Positions 24,536 through 33,817 are shown, counted from the first letter of the stretch. The stretch: DNA of 34,322 nucleotides from Bacteroidaceae bacterium (GCA_024398755.1 JAKSIQ010000016.1:1-34322); one strand, 5' to 3'. The notes: generated by a model not told the origin, from the letters alone. Program-made: numbers and translations.

Positions 24536-26722
24536 TCAGTTGATGAACAGCAGTTCGCGGTATTTCGGCATGGGCCACAGGTCATCATCAACAATCTCCT
24601 CAAGACGGTCAATGTAACTGCGCAGCCCCACAAGTGCCTGAGCCACATCATAGTAGCGTGCTGCCGTCTCGTATTCACCAGGCGCGTTGTTGGCAATCTT
24701 CCGGAGTTCGACCATTGCATCGACACCGTTCTTCAGTTCTGTCACAAGACTTGAAATCTCGCTCACAAGGCCCATTTCGACCGATGCCATCTGTTCAAAC
24801 GCAGACGGATACAGTTCCTTCAGCAGCTTTATGTTATCAAGAAGCCTGGTCTGATACTGCAAAGCGGCTGGAATGATATGGTTATATGCCATGCGTCCAA
24901 GAACGCGCGCTTCAATCTGAACCTTCTTGGCATAGATTTCCCACTTGACCTCGTTGCGCGCTTGAAGTTCAACTTCGCTGTAAATACCAAGACTTGTAAA
25001 CATTTTTACCGACTGCGGAGTGGTAAATGCCTTGAACATCTCGGGCACCCGAATCTCGGTATCAAGACCGCGTCGCACTGCCTCCTTCTGCCATTCCTCA
25101 GAGTAGCCGTTGCCGTCAAAGCAGATGGTGTCAATGACGCTTGCAATCAGAGGTTTCAGCGTATCCATCACGGCCACATTGAGCTGTATGCCATTTTTCA
25201 TAGCCTTGTCAACATCGGCCTTGAACTGCAGAAGCTGTTCGGCCACCGCAGCGTTCAAAGTGGTGAGAGCACCCGCACAGTTGGCGCTCGAGCCTACCGC
25301 ACGAAACTCGAAACGGTTTCCGGTAAAGGCAAAAGGCGAAGTCCTGTTACGATCAGTATTGTCAAGGAAAATCTCAGGAATCTCAACCAGTCCCACCGAC
25401 TTGCCGCGCTTGCCTGCAATCTCAATGGGAGTGTCAGACGGCACTTCAAGCAGTTTTCTCAGCACTGACGTCATGGTCTGTCCCAGGAAAGCTGACACTA
25501 TTGCCGGAGGGGCCTCGTTTCCACCCAGACGATGGGCGTTTGTGGCCGATGCAATCGATGCCTTAAGCACTGAATTGTGCTTCTGCACGGCAGCCAGCAC
25601 GTTTACAAAGAACGTGATGAACTGCAGATTGCCCATTGCATCCTTGCCAGGTGCAAGCAGCTGCACGCCGGTATCGGTTCCAAGAGACCAGTTGTTGTGT
25701 TTTCCGGAACCGTTGATGCCGTCAAACGGCTTCTCATGGAACACAACCACAAAGCCGTGCTTGCGTGCCATGGCATTCATGACGTTCATTATCTGCTGGT
25801 TCTGGTCATTTGCCAGATTCGCTTCGCCGTATATAGGAGCCAGCTCGAACTGGTTCGGAGCAGCCTCATTGTGACGCGTCTTCAATGGAATGCCCAGCTT
25901 GTAGCCGGCAATCTCAATATCACGCATGAAAGCGGCCACCCTCGATGGAATGGCACCGAAATAATGGTCGTCCAGCTGCTGGCTTTTGGACGATGCGTGT
26001 CCCATCAGCGTACGTCCGCACAGCATCAGGTCGGGACGCGTGGCATACAGATCCTCATCGACCAGGAAATACTCCTGCTCCCAGCCAAGATATGAAATGA
26101 CCTTGCTGACTTTCGGGTCAAACAGACGGCACACCGGAAGAGCCGCATCGCAGACAGCCTTCAGGGCCTTCTTGAGCGGAGTCTTGTAGTCAAGAGCCTC
26201 GCCGGTATATGATATGAACACGGTAGGTATGCACAGGGTATCGTCCTGGATGAACACAGGAGACATGGGGTCCCAGGCCGTATATCCGCGGGCCTCGAAG
26301 GTTGCGCGTATGCCTCCGTTCGGGAACGATGACGCATCGGGCTCCTGCTGTACCAGCATCTTGCCGTCAAAACACTCAATCATACCGCCTTTGCCGTCAT
26401 ATTCCATGAACGAGTCATGCTTTTCGGCGGTACCCTCGGTCAGAGGCTGGAACCAGTGGGTAACATGGGTCACACCATGTTCCATAGCCCACGTCTTCAT
26501 TCCGGCAGCAACACCGTCGGCAGTGCTGCGGTCAAGAGGTTCGCCGTTGTCAATGCAGTTGACCAGTGCGGTGTAAATGCCCGCATCAAGGTACTTGTGC
26601 ATTTTCTCCCTATTGAAAACCAGTTCGCCGAAATACTCTGACGGACGTTTATCAGGCAGTTCAACGTCAACAGCCTTCTTCTTGAAGGCCTCCTGTACAA
26701 CATCAAATCGCAATCTGCTCAT
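24536..26722 (-). CDS. glnN: type III glutamine synthetase
   Basis: A 728-residue cytoplasmic enzyme making glutamine from glutamate, ammonia and ATP. Length and sequence fit the large GSIII family common in Bacteroidota. Features include the N-terminal GSIII domain with YFGELVFNREKMHKYL and THWFQPLTEGTAEKHDSFME. The catalytic part has LGWEQEYFLVDE with metal-binding Glu, KTRHNEAAPNQFELAPIYGE, FDGINGSGKHNNWSLGTDTG, and NRTSPFAFTGNRFEFRAVGS. The C-terminal helical extension (MVELRKIANN through PKYRELLFIN) is also typical. It is a single gene behind a -7 element at 26742-26749, with no PII or other nitrogen-regulation gene beside it. Confidence 0.96.
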   Translation of the reverse strand: MSRLRFDVVQEAFKKKAVDVELPDKRPSEYFGELVFNREKMHKYLDAGIYTALVNCIDNGEPLDRSTADGVAAGMKTWAMEHGVTHVTHWFQPLTEGTAEKHDSFMEYDGKGGMIECFDGKMLVQQEPDASSFPNGGIRATFEARGYTAWDPMSPVFIQDDTLCIPTVFISYTGEALDYKTPLKKALKAVCDAALPVCRLFDPKVSKVISYLGWEQEYFLVDEDLYATRPDLMLCGRTLMGHASSKSQQLDDHYFGAIPSRVAAFMRDIEIAGYKLGIPLKTRHNEAAPNQFELAPIYGEANLANDQNQQIMNVMNAMARKHGFVVVFHEKPFDGINGSGKHNNWSLGTDTGVQLLAPGKDAMGNLQFITFFVNVLAAVQKHNSVLKASIASATNAHRLGGNEAPPAIVSAFLGQTMTSVLRKLLEVPSDTPIEIAGKRGKSVGLVEIPEIFLDNTDRNRTSPFAFTGNRFEFRAVGSSANCAGALTTLNAAVAEQLLQFKADVDKAMKNGIQLNVAVMDTLKPLIASVIDTICFDGNGYSEEWQKEAVRRGLDTEIRVPEMFKAFTTPQSVKMFTSLGIYSEVELQARNEVKWEIYAKKVQIEARVLGRMAYNHIIPAALQYQTRLLDNIKLLKELYPSAFEQMASVEMGLVSEISSLVTELKNGVDAMVELRKIANNAPGEYETAARYYDVAQALVGLRSYIDRLEEIVDDDLWPMPKYRELLFIN

Positions 26723-26741
26723 AGAATAATGTATTATGTCA

Positions 26742-26749
26742 CAAAATTA
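26742..26749 (-). promoter_or_regulatory. -7 element (TAATTTTG) for glutamine synthetase
   Basis: On the minus strand this is TAATTTTG, an exact TAnnTTTG match, ending 19 bases before the ATG at 26722. No clear -33 partner was found at 19-21 bases. Confidence 0.55.
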
Positions 26750-26815
26750 CTGCAAAAGCGCGACTGTTACAGCACCGCAACCATTTTTAACAGCAGCGCT
26801 CACAAAAGACCCGTT

Positions 26816-27742
26816 TCACCGGTCTGTTTTCCGAGTCTGATAATCCAGAAGCGCCAATCTGTAAAGCTTGTAGAAAGAGAACAGGAACAGGACAGGATGC
26901 CTGCCCGTAAGGTTACGTCTGATGAACGGATACGCCACACGCCCAAGGCAACGGACCGGAGCGGCCAGATGCAGACGTGACAGATTACGGTATGTGTTCA
27001 GCAGTTTCGATCCGTTTCCAACGGAGTTTTCAGCCTGCAGCAAAGTGGAAACCGCCGCATCAGTCTTTGCCAGATAATCGGCGTTGTCATCGATGCCAGT
27101 ATGTATCAGCGGGTTGTCAATATGCAGAATCGGCACGCCGCGGCTTTCCAGGCACATTCCAAACTCCACATCCTCGTATCCGTAGGCTGTAATGCCTTCA
27201 TCGAACCGGACCGACTGGAAAACGCTGCGGTCAATGAGGAATGAGAACGGAGTGAAGTTGTCATACGGGTGCCGGCTGCGGAATTTTGCGGACCGATGAC
27301 GGTCGGCAGCCTTTTCATAGCGATAGCGCAGTTCCTTTCCCGGCGCCGGGAGCCTGTCCGGATGCCTCAGTCCGCCACAGATTACAGATGCCTGTCCTGC
27401 AACTGCCATATATGCGGCAAGGAACGTATCACTGTCCGTTTCCGCATCACAGTCAATGAAAAGCAGTTTGTCATAAACCGCATTGTCAGCCAGGAAATTC
27501 CTGATGGCGGCGCGTCCCTTGTTGCTGTCAAGCGCAAAGTAGCGGCATCCTTCCAGGGCCGATGCCGTTGACGCCACCTTTTCCTTCAGCGTCAGGTCTG
27601 ACGAACAGTCGTCGGCAACCAGCAGTTCAAAGCCCGATGCTATTGCACGGCCCTGCCTATGCAGTTCCTTGAGCAAGTTGCTGCAATCCCAGTTGTAAAC
27701 CGGAACCAGCACAGACAGTCCTTCAGAAACCTGATTATCCAT
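26816..27742 (-). CDS. family 2 glycosyltransferase
   Basis: A 308-residue predicted GT-A fold glycosyltransferase. The N-terminal nucleotide-binding strand is LSVLVPVYNWD, followed by FELLVADDCSSD, NKGRAAIRNFLAD, and the metal/nucleotide motif LFIDCDAETD at about residue 95. FDEGITAYGYEDVEFGMCL is the acceptor/catalytic segment seen in galactosyltransferase-like GT2 members. There is no signal peptide. The C-terminal region is basic and partly hydrophobic (YPFIRRNLTGRHPVLFLFSF), which may attach it to the membrane. Donor and acceptor cannot be read from sequence; cell-surface glycan synthesis is likely. It starts three bases after the TIGR02757 gene, so the two are co-transcribed. Confidence 0.88.
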   Translation of the reverse strand: MDNQVSEGLSVLVPVYNWDCSNLLKELHRQGRAIASGFELLVADDCSSDLTLKEKVASTASALEGCRYFALDSNKGRAAIRNFLADNAVYDKLLFIDCDAETDSDTFLAAYMAVAGQASVICGGLRHPDRLPAPGKELRYRYEKAADRHRSAKFRSRHPYDNFTPFSFLIDRSVFQSVRFDEGITAYGYEDVEFGMCLESRGVPILHIDNPLIHTGIDDNADYLAKTDAAVSTLLQAENSVGNGSKLLNTYRNLSRLHLAAPVRCLGRVAYPFIRRNLTGRHPVLFLFSFYKLYRLALLDYQTRKTDR

Positions 27743-27745
27743 AAT

Positions 27746-28480
27746 TCACAAATCTGACACTTCCATACCATACAGAGAGAAGTCGGCGCGGGCGGGGTCA
27801 TCGGGCCATACCATAGCCATGTGTTCCGTTATCTCCTTTGCCGTCTTCAGATCGGCGCTGTTACGCAGCGTGAGTCCCATCCGCCTGGCAGCCTGATAAA
27901 CATGGGTGTCAAGCGGAATGATGAGCTGTGACGGCGACACATTTGTCCATATGCCGAAATCGACCGGACTGTTGCGACGCACCATCCAGCGCAGAAACAT
28001 GTAAAATCTTTTATTGGCCGATGTACTACCAGGAACCGGAATGCCCTGAACGCCTTCAAAGAACGAGCAGAGATTCGCCACGCCTTCATCAAGCAGATGT
28101 CCCGGCTGAAAGAATGCCTCAAGACTGTCGTTTTCATCGTATGCTTTTGCCAGTCTGTCACACAGTTCCAAAAAATCGGACCACTTGTAGAAACGGTACA
28201 GGCACGCTCCGGCATCGGTCTCTATACCGTTGAAGCAACGGTTGGAAATGAACCTGTACGGCCCGCCGTGTGCATCCATCATTGTATGGATTTTTTCAAG
28301 GACACCAAGAAAAACCCTACGGCTTCCGTACGCCATCCATGCCGAAATGAAAGCCGACACTTCAATATCATGACGGTCCGTGTAACGATGCGGAAACTGC
28401 ACCGGGTCAGAACCGATGAAATGGGCGTTTTCGCATTTGTCGGCCGCCTCTATCAATTCGCGTTTCAGCTGGCCGTTCAT
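27746..28480 (-). CDS. TIGR02757 / DUF2400 family protein
   Basis: A 244-residue cytoplasmic protein of a family widespread in Bacteroidota, with remote likeness to helix-hairpin-helix DNA glycosylases but no established function. Diagnostic segments are DPVQFPHRYTDRHDIEVSAF followed by ISAWMAYGSR, NKRFYMFLRWMVRRNSPVDF, and LIIPLDTHVYQAARRMGL. It ends in ARADFSLYGMEVSDL. The longer open frame to 28555 would place the start upstream of the -7 element at 28514-28521, so ATG at 28480 is chosen; this gives the usual family length. It is the first gene of a two-gene unit with the glycosyltransferase and is divergent from glnS. Confidence 0.88.
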   Translation of the reverse strand: MNGQLKRELIEAADKCENAHFIGSDPVQFPHRYTDRHDIEVSAFISAWMAYGSRRVFLGVLEKIHTMMDAHGGPYRFISNRCFNGIETDAGACLYRFYKWSDFLELCDRLAKAYDENDSLEAFFQPGHLLDEGVANLCSFFEGVQGIPVPGSTSANKRFYMFLRWMVRRNSPVDFGIWTNVSPSQLIIPLDTHVYQAARRMGLTLRNSADLKTAKEITEHMAMVWPDDPARADFSLYGMEVSDL

Positions 28481-28513
28481 ATTCCAAGCGGTTTTTCTTG
28501 AATTATCATACTG

Positions 28514-28521
28514 CAAAAATA
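28514..28521 (-). promoter_or_regulatory. -7 element (TATTTTTG) for the TIGR02757-glycosyltransferase unit
   Basis: The minus strand reads TATTTTTG, an exact TAnnTTTG match, 33 bases upstream of the ATG at 28480. Its position inside the longer open frame argues against a start at 28555. Confidence 0.58.
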
Positions 28522-28554
28522 GCAATCCCCTGACATTTTTCCACTTCAAAAGCA

Positions 28555-28562
28555 TAACTTTG
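28555..28562 (+). promoter_or_regulatory. -7 element (TAACTTTG) for glnS-TPR-dedA
   Basis: TAACTTTG is an exact TAnnTTTG match, 38 bases before the glnS ATG and about 34 bases from the divergent element at 28514-28521. No clear -33 element. Confidence 0.58.
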
Positions 28563-28600
28563 CATTCTCAAAACTGAAACAACTAAAATTAGGTACATAT

Positions 28601-30340
28601 ATGGCAGAAAACACCACAGCCGAGAGCTCAGAGAAAAAGAGCCTCAACTTCATTGAGGAAATGGTAGAAAAGGACCTTGCGCAGGGTAAGAACGGAGGTC
28701 GCGTCCAGACCCGTTTCCCGCCGGAACCCAACGGTTATCTGCACATAGGACACGCCAAAGCAATCTGCATGGACTTCGGCATGGCCGAAAAGCACGGTGG
28801 AATCTGCAACCTGCGTTTCGATGACACCAACCCCACCAAAGAAGATACAGAATACGTTGATGCCATCAAGGAAGACATTCAGTGGCTTGGTTTCAAGTGG
28901 GAGAACGAGTTCTACGCATCGGACTACTTCCAGCAGTTGTGGGACTTTGCCATCGAACTCATAAAAGAAGGCAAGGCATACATTGACGAGCAGCCTCAGG
29001 AAGCCATTCTGGCACAGAAAGGTACGCCGACACAGCCCGGTCAGAACAGCCCTTACCGCGACCGTCCCATTCAGGAGAACCTTGACCTGTTCTACAAGAT
29101 GAACAGCGGCGAACTGGAAGAAGGCTCAATGGTGTTGCGTGCCAAGATTGACATGGCACACAACAACATGCTGTTCCGTGACCCCATCATTTACCGCATT
29201 GTCAAGACACCGCATCACCGCACAGGCACCAAGTGGAAGGCATACCCGATGTACGACTTCGCACACGGCCAGAGTGATTTCTTCGAGGGCGTGACACATT
29301 CGCTCTGCACACTTGAATTCGTGCCTCACCGTCCGCTCTACGACCTGTTCATTGACTGGCTCAAGAAGGGCAAGGACCTTGACGACAACCGTCCGCGTCA
29401 GACAGAATTCAACAAGCTGAACCTGAACTATACCCTGCTCAGCAAGCGCAACCTGCTGGCTCTGGTCCAGAACGGCATGGTTAGCGGCTGGGACGATCCC
29501 CGCATGCCGACAATCTGCGGTTACCGCCGTCGCGGCTACACCCCGGAATCAATCCGTATGTTCGTTGACCGCATAGGTTACACCAAGTTCGATGCCCTGA
29601 ACGACATGGCCCTGATGGAAAGTGCCATACGTGAAGATCTGAACAAGCGCGCCACACGCGTATCGGCCGTCATCGACCCCGTAAAGCTCATCGTAACCAA
29701 CTATCCTGAAGGCAAGACCGAAGAACTTGATGCAATCAACAACCCTGAAGATCCCGAGGCAGGAAGCCACAAGATAACATTCAGCCGTGAGCTCTGGATT
29801 GAGCGCGAAGACTATATGGAGAACGCTCCGTCCAAGTATTTCCGTCTGACCGAGGGCCGCGAGGTACGCCTCAAGAGTTCATACATTGTTCTCTGCACCG
29901 GAAGTAAAAAGGACGAGAACGGCAAGGTTCAGGAAGTCTATTGCGAATACATACCCAACACCAAGACCGGAGAATCGGACTGCAACCGCAAGGCCAAGGG
30001 TACCATCCACTGGGTAAGCGCAGACCACTGCATCAAGGCCGAAGTGCGTCTTTACGACCGTCTTTGGAAAGTTGAGAACCCGCGTGACGAGCTGTCACGC
30101 CTGCGCGAAGAAGGCATGGATCCGGTCGAGGCACTCAAGCAGATGAAGAACCCCGACTCTCTTGAAATACGCACAGAATGCTACGTCGAGAAGTTCCTGG
30201 CCGATACCAAACCGCTTGACCACTTCCAGTTCCAGCGCATAGGTTATTTCTGCACCGACAAGGATTCCAAAGCCGGTCATCTGGTATTCAACCGCACAGT
30301 ATCGCTCAAGGACACCTGGAACAAGGTCAAAGACAGATAA
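28601..30340 (+). CDS. glnS: glutaminyl-tRNA synthetase
   Basis: A 579-residue class I cytoplasmic synthetase charging tRNA-Gln. The ATP-site HIGH motif is in RFPPEPNGYLHIGHAKAI (His48-Ile-Gly-His51). The second signature is the variant LLSKRNL around residue 280. Other GlnRS-typical segments are CNLRFDDTNPTKEDTEYVD, SPYRDRPIQENLDLF, PHHRTGTKWKAYPMYDFAHG and GWDDPRMPTICGYRRRGY. The C-terminal anticodon-binding beta-barrels run to the end, with GTIHWVSADHCIKAEVRLYD. The length matches bacterial GlnRS, with about 20 extra residues at the N-terminus. Its stop codon overlaps the next start by one base (TAATG). Confidence 0.97.
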   Translation: MAENTTAESSEKKSLNFIEEMVEKDLAQGKNGGRVQTRFPPEPNGYLHIGHAKAICMDFGMAEKHGGICNLRFDDTNPTKEDTEYVDAIKEDIQWLGFKWENEFYASDYFQQLWDFAIELIKEGKAYIDEQPQEAILAQKGTPTQPGQNSPYRDRPIQENLDLFYKMNSGELEEGSMVLRAKIDMAHNNMLFRDPIIYRIVKTPHHRTGTKWKAYPMYDFAHGQSDFFEGVTHSLCTLEFVPHRPLYDLFIDWLKKGKDLDDNRPRQTEFNKLNLNYTLLSKRNLLALVQNGMVSGWDDPRMPTICGYRRRGYTPESIRMFVDRIGYTKFDALNDMALMESAIREDLNKRATRVSAVIDPVKLIVTNYPEGKTEELDAINNPEDPEAGSHKITFSRELWIEREDYMENAPSKYFRLTEGREVRLKSSYIVLCTGSKKDENGKVQEVYCEYIPNTKTGESDCNRKAKGTIHWVSADHCIKAEVRLYDRLWKVENPRDELSRLREEGMDPVEALKQMKNPDSLEIRTECYVEKFLADTKPLDHFQFQRIGYFCTDKDSKAGHLVFNRTVSLKDTWNKVKDR

Positions 30341-31434
30341 TGAAGGACGATTCGGAATCGTACTATGAAAGCCAGGAGTTTCAGGACATCCTGAAGTCAT
30401 ACGAATCCATGCTTGACGAAGGTACCAGCGCGTACTTTGACGGCATGGATCTGGCCAACATAGCACAATACTACGCCCTTTCATCGGACCTTGAAAAATC
30501 GGACCGTGCCATAGAGTACGGCCTTTCCATCCACCCTGCCGACCCGGACATCCTGATTGCCAAAGCAGGCAACCAGCTGCAGCGCGGTCTGAACGCTCAG
30601 GCGCGCGTAATTGCCGAATCCATCGATGATTCTGACAATCAGGAACTTATTTACCTGAAGGGTTGCATCGAGCTGGCCGATGACAATTCCGAGCAGGCCG
30701 ACCGTTTCTACACCCAAGCCGTAGAAATGAGCGAGAATGACAGCGGCATGATAAATGACATAATTGTCAAGTTCATGGACACGCGCCATTTTGAACTGTG
30801 TCAGAAATGGCTTGACAAGGCGCTTGTTCTGGAACCCGATTCACGCAATTTCATTGAACTGCAGGCCGACCTGTTCTTTGACACCGGACAGATGGACACG
30901 GCCATAATCTGGTATGACAACCTGCTTGACGAGTTCCCGTTCGACACATACTATTGGGAGCAGTTGGGACGCATCTATTACGAAAAGAACGAATTTGCAA
31001 AAGCCCGTGAATGCTTCGAATACATTGAAGCCATAGATCCCGACAATAAATCGGCCCGCATGATGTGTGCCGGCTGCATTTTCAGTCTGGAACTGTGGGA
31101 TCAGGCATACGACATCTATTCATCACTGCTTGAAGAAGACCGCGATTCATACACTCTGCTGTATTACTGCGGCCGATGCAAATTCGAAAAGGGCAATTAC
31201 GCCGATGCGCTTCCGTTCTTCCAGCAGTCGTTTGACAGCCTTTCACACGAAGAAGACGAAATCCCGACGGAAATGCTGGTCGAACTGTACGGATACATGG
31301 CCCACTGTGCCTATTTCACCAAAGACATAACATCGGCTCTGAATTACCTGACTGACGGTCTGGCGCTCAATCCCGAAGACAGTTTTCTTCAGGAAGTGTG
31401 GTTCATGATGTTCGGCGAACAGGAAAAACAATAA
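30340..31434 (+). CDS. tetratricopeptide-repeat protein
   Basis: A 364-residue cytoplasmic protein without signal peptide or membrane helix. It is made almost entirely of TPR-type helical hairpins. Clear repeats include AIEYGLSIHPADPDILIAKA, KALVLEPDSRNFIELQADLF, AIIWYDNLLDEFPFDTYYWE, ARECFEYIEAIDPDNKSARM and ALNYLTDGLALNPEDSFLQE, so about eight to nine repeats. TPRs bind other proteins; the partner is unknown. The start codon shares its A with the glnS TAA stop (TAATG), suggesting coupled translation with glnS. The protein is very acidic. I do not recognise a named family. Confidence 0.82.
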   Translation: MKDDSESYYESQEFQDILKSYESMLDEGTSAYFDGMDLANIAQYYALSSDLEKSDRAIEYGLSIHPADPDILIAKAGNQLQRGLNAQARVIAESIDDSDNQELIYLKGCIELADDNSEQADRFYTQAVEMSENDSGMINDIIVKFMDTRHFELCQKWLDKALVLEPDSRNFIELQADLFFDTGQMDTAIIWYDNLLDEFPFDTYYWEQLGRIYYEKNEFAKARECFEYIEAIDPDNKSARMMCAGCIFSLELWDQAYDIYSSLLEEDRDSYTLLYYCGRCKFEKGNYADALPFFQQSFDSLSHEEDEIPTEMLVELYGYMAHCAYFTKDITSALNYLTDGLALNPEDSFLQEVWFMMFGEQEKQ

Positions 31435-31455
31435 TCTGACAAAAACAACGAATCT

Positions 31456-32082
31456 ATGATATCTGCATTTCTTCAGTGGTGTCTTGAACACCTGAACTAT
31501 TGGACAATCACGCTCCTTATGACAATTGAGAGTTCATTTATCCCCTTTCCATCGGAAATTGTCATTCCGCCTGCAGCATACCATGCAGCGACTGACGCCG
31601 CCCTTAACGTTCCACTCATCGTGCTGTTCGGAACCATTGGAGCCATTATAGGAGCATCAGTCAACTACTTTCTTGCCCTGTGGATAGGCAAGCCCATTGT
31701 CTATGCATTCGCTGACAGCAAGCTGGGACATCTGCTTCTGCTTGACAGCGCCAAAATACGCAAGGCCGAAGACTATTTCAACGAGCACGGAGCCATTTCG
31801 ACCTTCGTGGGCCGTCTTATCCCGGCCATACGCCAGCTCATCTCCATACCGGCAGGTCTGGCACGCATGCCAATTGGCAAATTCATAGGTTTCACCGCGC
31901 TTGGAGCCGGCATCTGGAACACCGTTCTTGCATGCCTGGGATATTTCATGAGCCGTGCGGTACCCGAAGACCAGCTCATTGACACAGTCACCAGATACAG
32001 CCATGAAATCGGCTATTCCATATTGGGCATAGTCATAGTTGTCCTGGCAATAATCATTGTCAGGAATACCAGAAGAAAATGA
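31456..32082 (+). CDS. DedA-family membrane protein
   Basis: A 208-residue inner-membrane protein with about four to five hydrophobic segments. Signature parts are MTIESSFIPFPSEIVIPPAA (re-entrant region), the Gly-rich TIGAIIGASVNYFLALWIGK and FNEHGAISTFVGRLIPAIRQ, which continues with LISIPAGLARM. This fits the DedA/SNARE-associated family, implicated in moving undecaprenyl phosphate or phospholipids across the inner membrane; the substrate here is unknown. It lies 21 bases after the TPR gene, probably in the same operon, and its stop codon is three bases from the convergent serine acetyltransferase gene. Confidence 0.93.
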   Translation: MISAFLQWCLEHLNYWTITLLMTIESSFIPFPSEIVIPPAAYHAATDAALNVPLIVLFGTIGAIIGASVNYFLALWIGKPIVYAFADSKLGHLLLLDSAKIRKAEDYFNEHGAISTFVGRLIPAIRQLISIPAGLARMPIGKFIGFTALGAGIWNTVLACLGYFMSRAVPEDQLIDTVTRYSHEIGYSILGIVIVVLAIIIVRNTRRK

Positions 32083-32085
32083 CGG

Positions 32086-32847
32086 TCAGATTTCGTTTGA
32101 CTTGCGGGCGTCGTTAATCTCAACAGCCTTACCCTGCTTGATTACCGAGAACGGCGGGACATCGTGCGTAAGCCAGATGTTACCGCCTACAATAGTGTCA
32201 TGACCAATGGTCACACGTCCTAAGATTGACGTATTGGAGTAGATGGTGACATTGTCTTCAATTATCGGGTGACGGGGGGCGTCTATAGGATGTCCCTGTT
32301 CGTCATAACTGAATGACTTTGCACCCAATGTGACTCCCTGATACAGCATCACATGATTGCCGATTATGCTTGTGGCACCAACCACCACTCCGGTGCCGTG
32401 GTCAATGGCAAAGTACTCGCCTATCGTGGCTGCAGGATGTATGTCGATGCCTGTTGCGCTATGAGCCATTTCCGTAAGAATACGCGGAATGCGCGGTACT
32501 CCAAGCTCGTGCAGACGATGTGCCGAACGGTAATTGATCATCACCTTTACCAGCGGATAGCAGAGAACCACTTCTCCAAGGTCTTTTACCGCAGGATCGT
32601 TATGAGCCACAGCCTGCACATCGGTATGAAGCAGGCGGCCTATCTCCGGCAGTGATTCCACGAATCTGCCGGCCACTTCCTTGACACATGATTCGTCCAT
32701 GACTGTAGCCAGCTGTGTCAGAAGAATCTCCTTTATGGCTTTAGGACCATCGGTCCATGCAGGAACATCAGAATAATCGGGAAAGATGACGTACTTGACC
32801 AGTTCCATCATCCTTTCAAGTTCCCTTGTGCTTGGTGACTTGCTCAT
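32086..32847 (-). CDS. cysE: serine O-acetyltransferase (EpsC-type)
   Basis: A 253-residue cytoplasmic enzyme making O-acetylserine from serine and acetyl-CoA, the first step of cysteine synthesis. A helical N-terminal domain (about residues 1-130) is followed by a left-handed beta-helix of hexapeptide repeats: IDIHPAATIGEYFAIDHGTG, GATSIIGNHVMLYQGVTLGA and YSNTSILGRVTIGHDTIVGG. The catalytic His-Asp region is AIDHGTGVVVG. The N-terminal sequence fits the EpsC type found in Bacteroidota rather than enterobacterial CysE. It starts 12 bases after cysK, whose product uses O-acetylserine, so the pair form one operon for cysteine synthesis. Confidence 0.94.
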   Translation of the reverse strand: MSKSPSTRELERMMELVKYVIFPDYSDVPAWTDGPKAIKEILLTQLATVMDESCVKEVAGRFVESLPEIGRLLHTDVQAVAHNDPAVKDLGEVVLCYPLVKVMINYRSAHRLHELGVPRIPRILTEMAHSATGIDIHPAATIGEYFAIDHGTGVVVGATSIIGNHVMLYQGVTLGAKSFSYDEQGHPIDAPRHPIIEDNVTIYSNTSILGRVTIGHDTIVGGNIWLTHDVPPFSVIKQGKAVEINDARKSNEI

Positions 32848-32859
32848 TGTATCGAATTC

Positions 32860-33774
32860 TTAGTCAAAAACTCCGGTGGAAAGGTAACGTTCGCCTGTAT
32901 CGGGCAGCAGAACCACAATGGTCTTACCCTTGTTCTCAGGCTTCATTGCAAGCTCGCGTGCTGCGCTGTATGCGGCACCCGATGAAATGCCCACAAGCAG
33001 GCCACGTTCATGAGCCAGAAATGCCGTAGCCGAAAGGGCATCCTTGTCGGTCACCGTCATTACCATGTCAATAGCCTCCTTGATATAAGTGTCAGGAACA
33101 AAATTGGCACCTATACCCTGAATGGCATGAGGTCCACTTGTACCTCTGGTCAGAAGCGGCGATGAATCCGGTTCAAACGCCACCACCTGTATATTGCTGT
33201 TAAACTTCTTCAACCCCATACCTGTTCCGCTGACAGTTCCTCCGGTGCCCATACCTGCAACAAAGATATCGACCTTTCCATCGGTCTGTTTCCATATTTC
33301 AACGGCAGTAGTCGTTTCATGGATTTTCGGGTTCGACATATTTGTAAACTGTCCGAGTATCACAGCTCCCTGAATGCTGTCACGCAGTTCCTCTGCCTTT
33401 GCTATGGCGCCCGTCATTCCATCCTTGCCCGGAGTCAGGACAATCTGTGCGCCGTATGCTCCAAGCAGTTTGCGACGCTCCAGACTCATTGTGTCGGGCA
33501 TGGTCAGTATGGTACGGTATCCGCGCAGCTTGCCTATCCAGGCCAGGCCGACTCCTGTATTGCCGCTTGTAGGTTCAATAATTGTGCCTCCGGCCTTCAG
33601 AGTGCCGTTGCTTTCGGCATCAAGAATCATGGCAAGCGCGGTACGGTCCTTGACGCTGCCTCCGGGGTTGAAGCACTCCAACTTGGCAACTATCTTGGCA
33701 TGCTGTCCTTCAACAGGAGCTATTTCAAGCATAGGGGTCTCACCTATGAGTTGTGTCAAATCCGTGTATATCAT
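32860..33774 (-). CDS. cysK: cysteine synthase A (O-acetylserine sulfhydrylase)
   Basis: A 304-residue PLP enzyme that makes cysteine from O-acetylserine and sulfide. The PLP lysine is in ECFNPGGSVKDRTALAMI (Lys42 counted from the chosen start). The substrate loop is EPTSGNTGVGLAW, and the PLP-phosphate loop is GMGTGGTVSGTG. GISSGAAYSAA and VLLPDTGERYLSTGVF close the protein as in CysK. A TTG at 33783 extends the frame by three codons, but ATG at 33774 (MIYTDLTQLIGETPMLEI) is the natural start. It is the first gene of a cysK-cysE unit behind the -7 element at 33810-33817. I see no obvious riboswitch in the short leader. Confidence 0.96.
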   Translation of the reverse strand: MIYTDLTQLIGETPMLEIAPVEGQHAKIVAKLECFNPGGSVKDRTALAMILDAESNGTLKAGGTIIEPTSGNTGVGLAWIGKLRGYRTILTMPDTMSLERRKLLGAYGAQIVLTPGKDGMTGAIAKAEELRDSIQGAVILGQFTNMSNPKIHETTTAVEIWKQTDGKVDIFVAGMGTGGTVSGTGMGLKKFNSNIQVVAFEPDSSPLLTRGTSGPHAIQGIGANFVPDTYIKEAIDMVMTVTDKDALSATAFLAHERGLLVGISSGAAYSAARELAMKPENKGKTIVVLLPDTGERYLSTGVFD

Positions 33775-33809
33775 ATAGTTCAAATGTGTATTTCAACTCA
33801 AACTGTTCG

Positions 33810-33817
33810 CAAAGATA
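33810..33817 (-). promoter_or_regulatory. -7 element (TATCTTTG) for cysK-cysE
   Basis: The minus strand reads TATCTTTG, an exact TAnnTTTG match, 35 bases upstream of the cysK ATG. The -33 region is not obvious. Confidence 0.58.

Noticed and set aside
25110-25874. 254-codon open frame antisense to glutamine synthetase
   Set aside because: It lies entirely within a well-conserved type III glutamine synthetase and has no protein-like motifs of its own.
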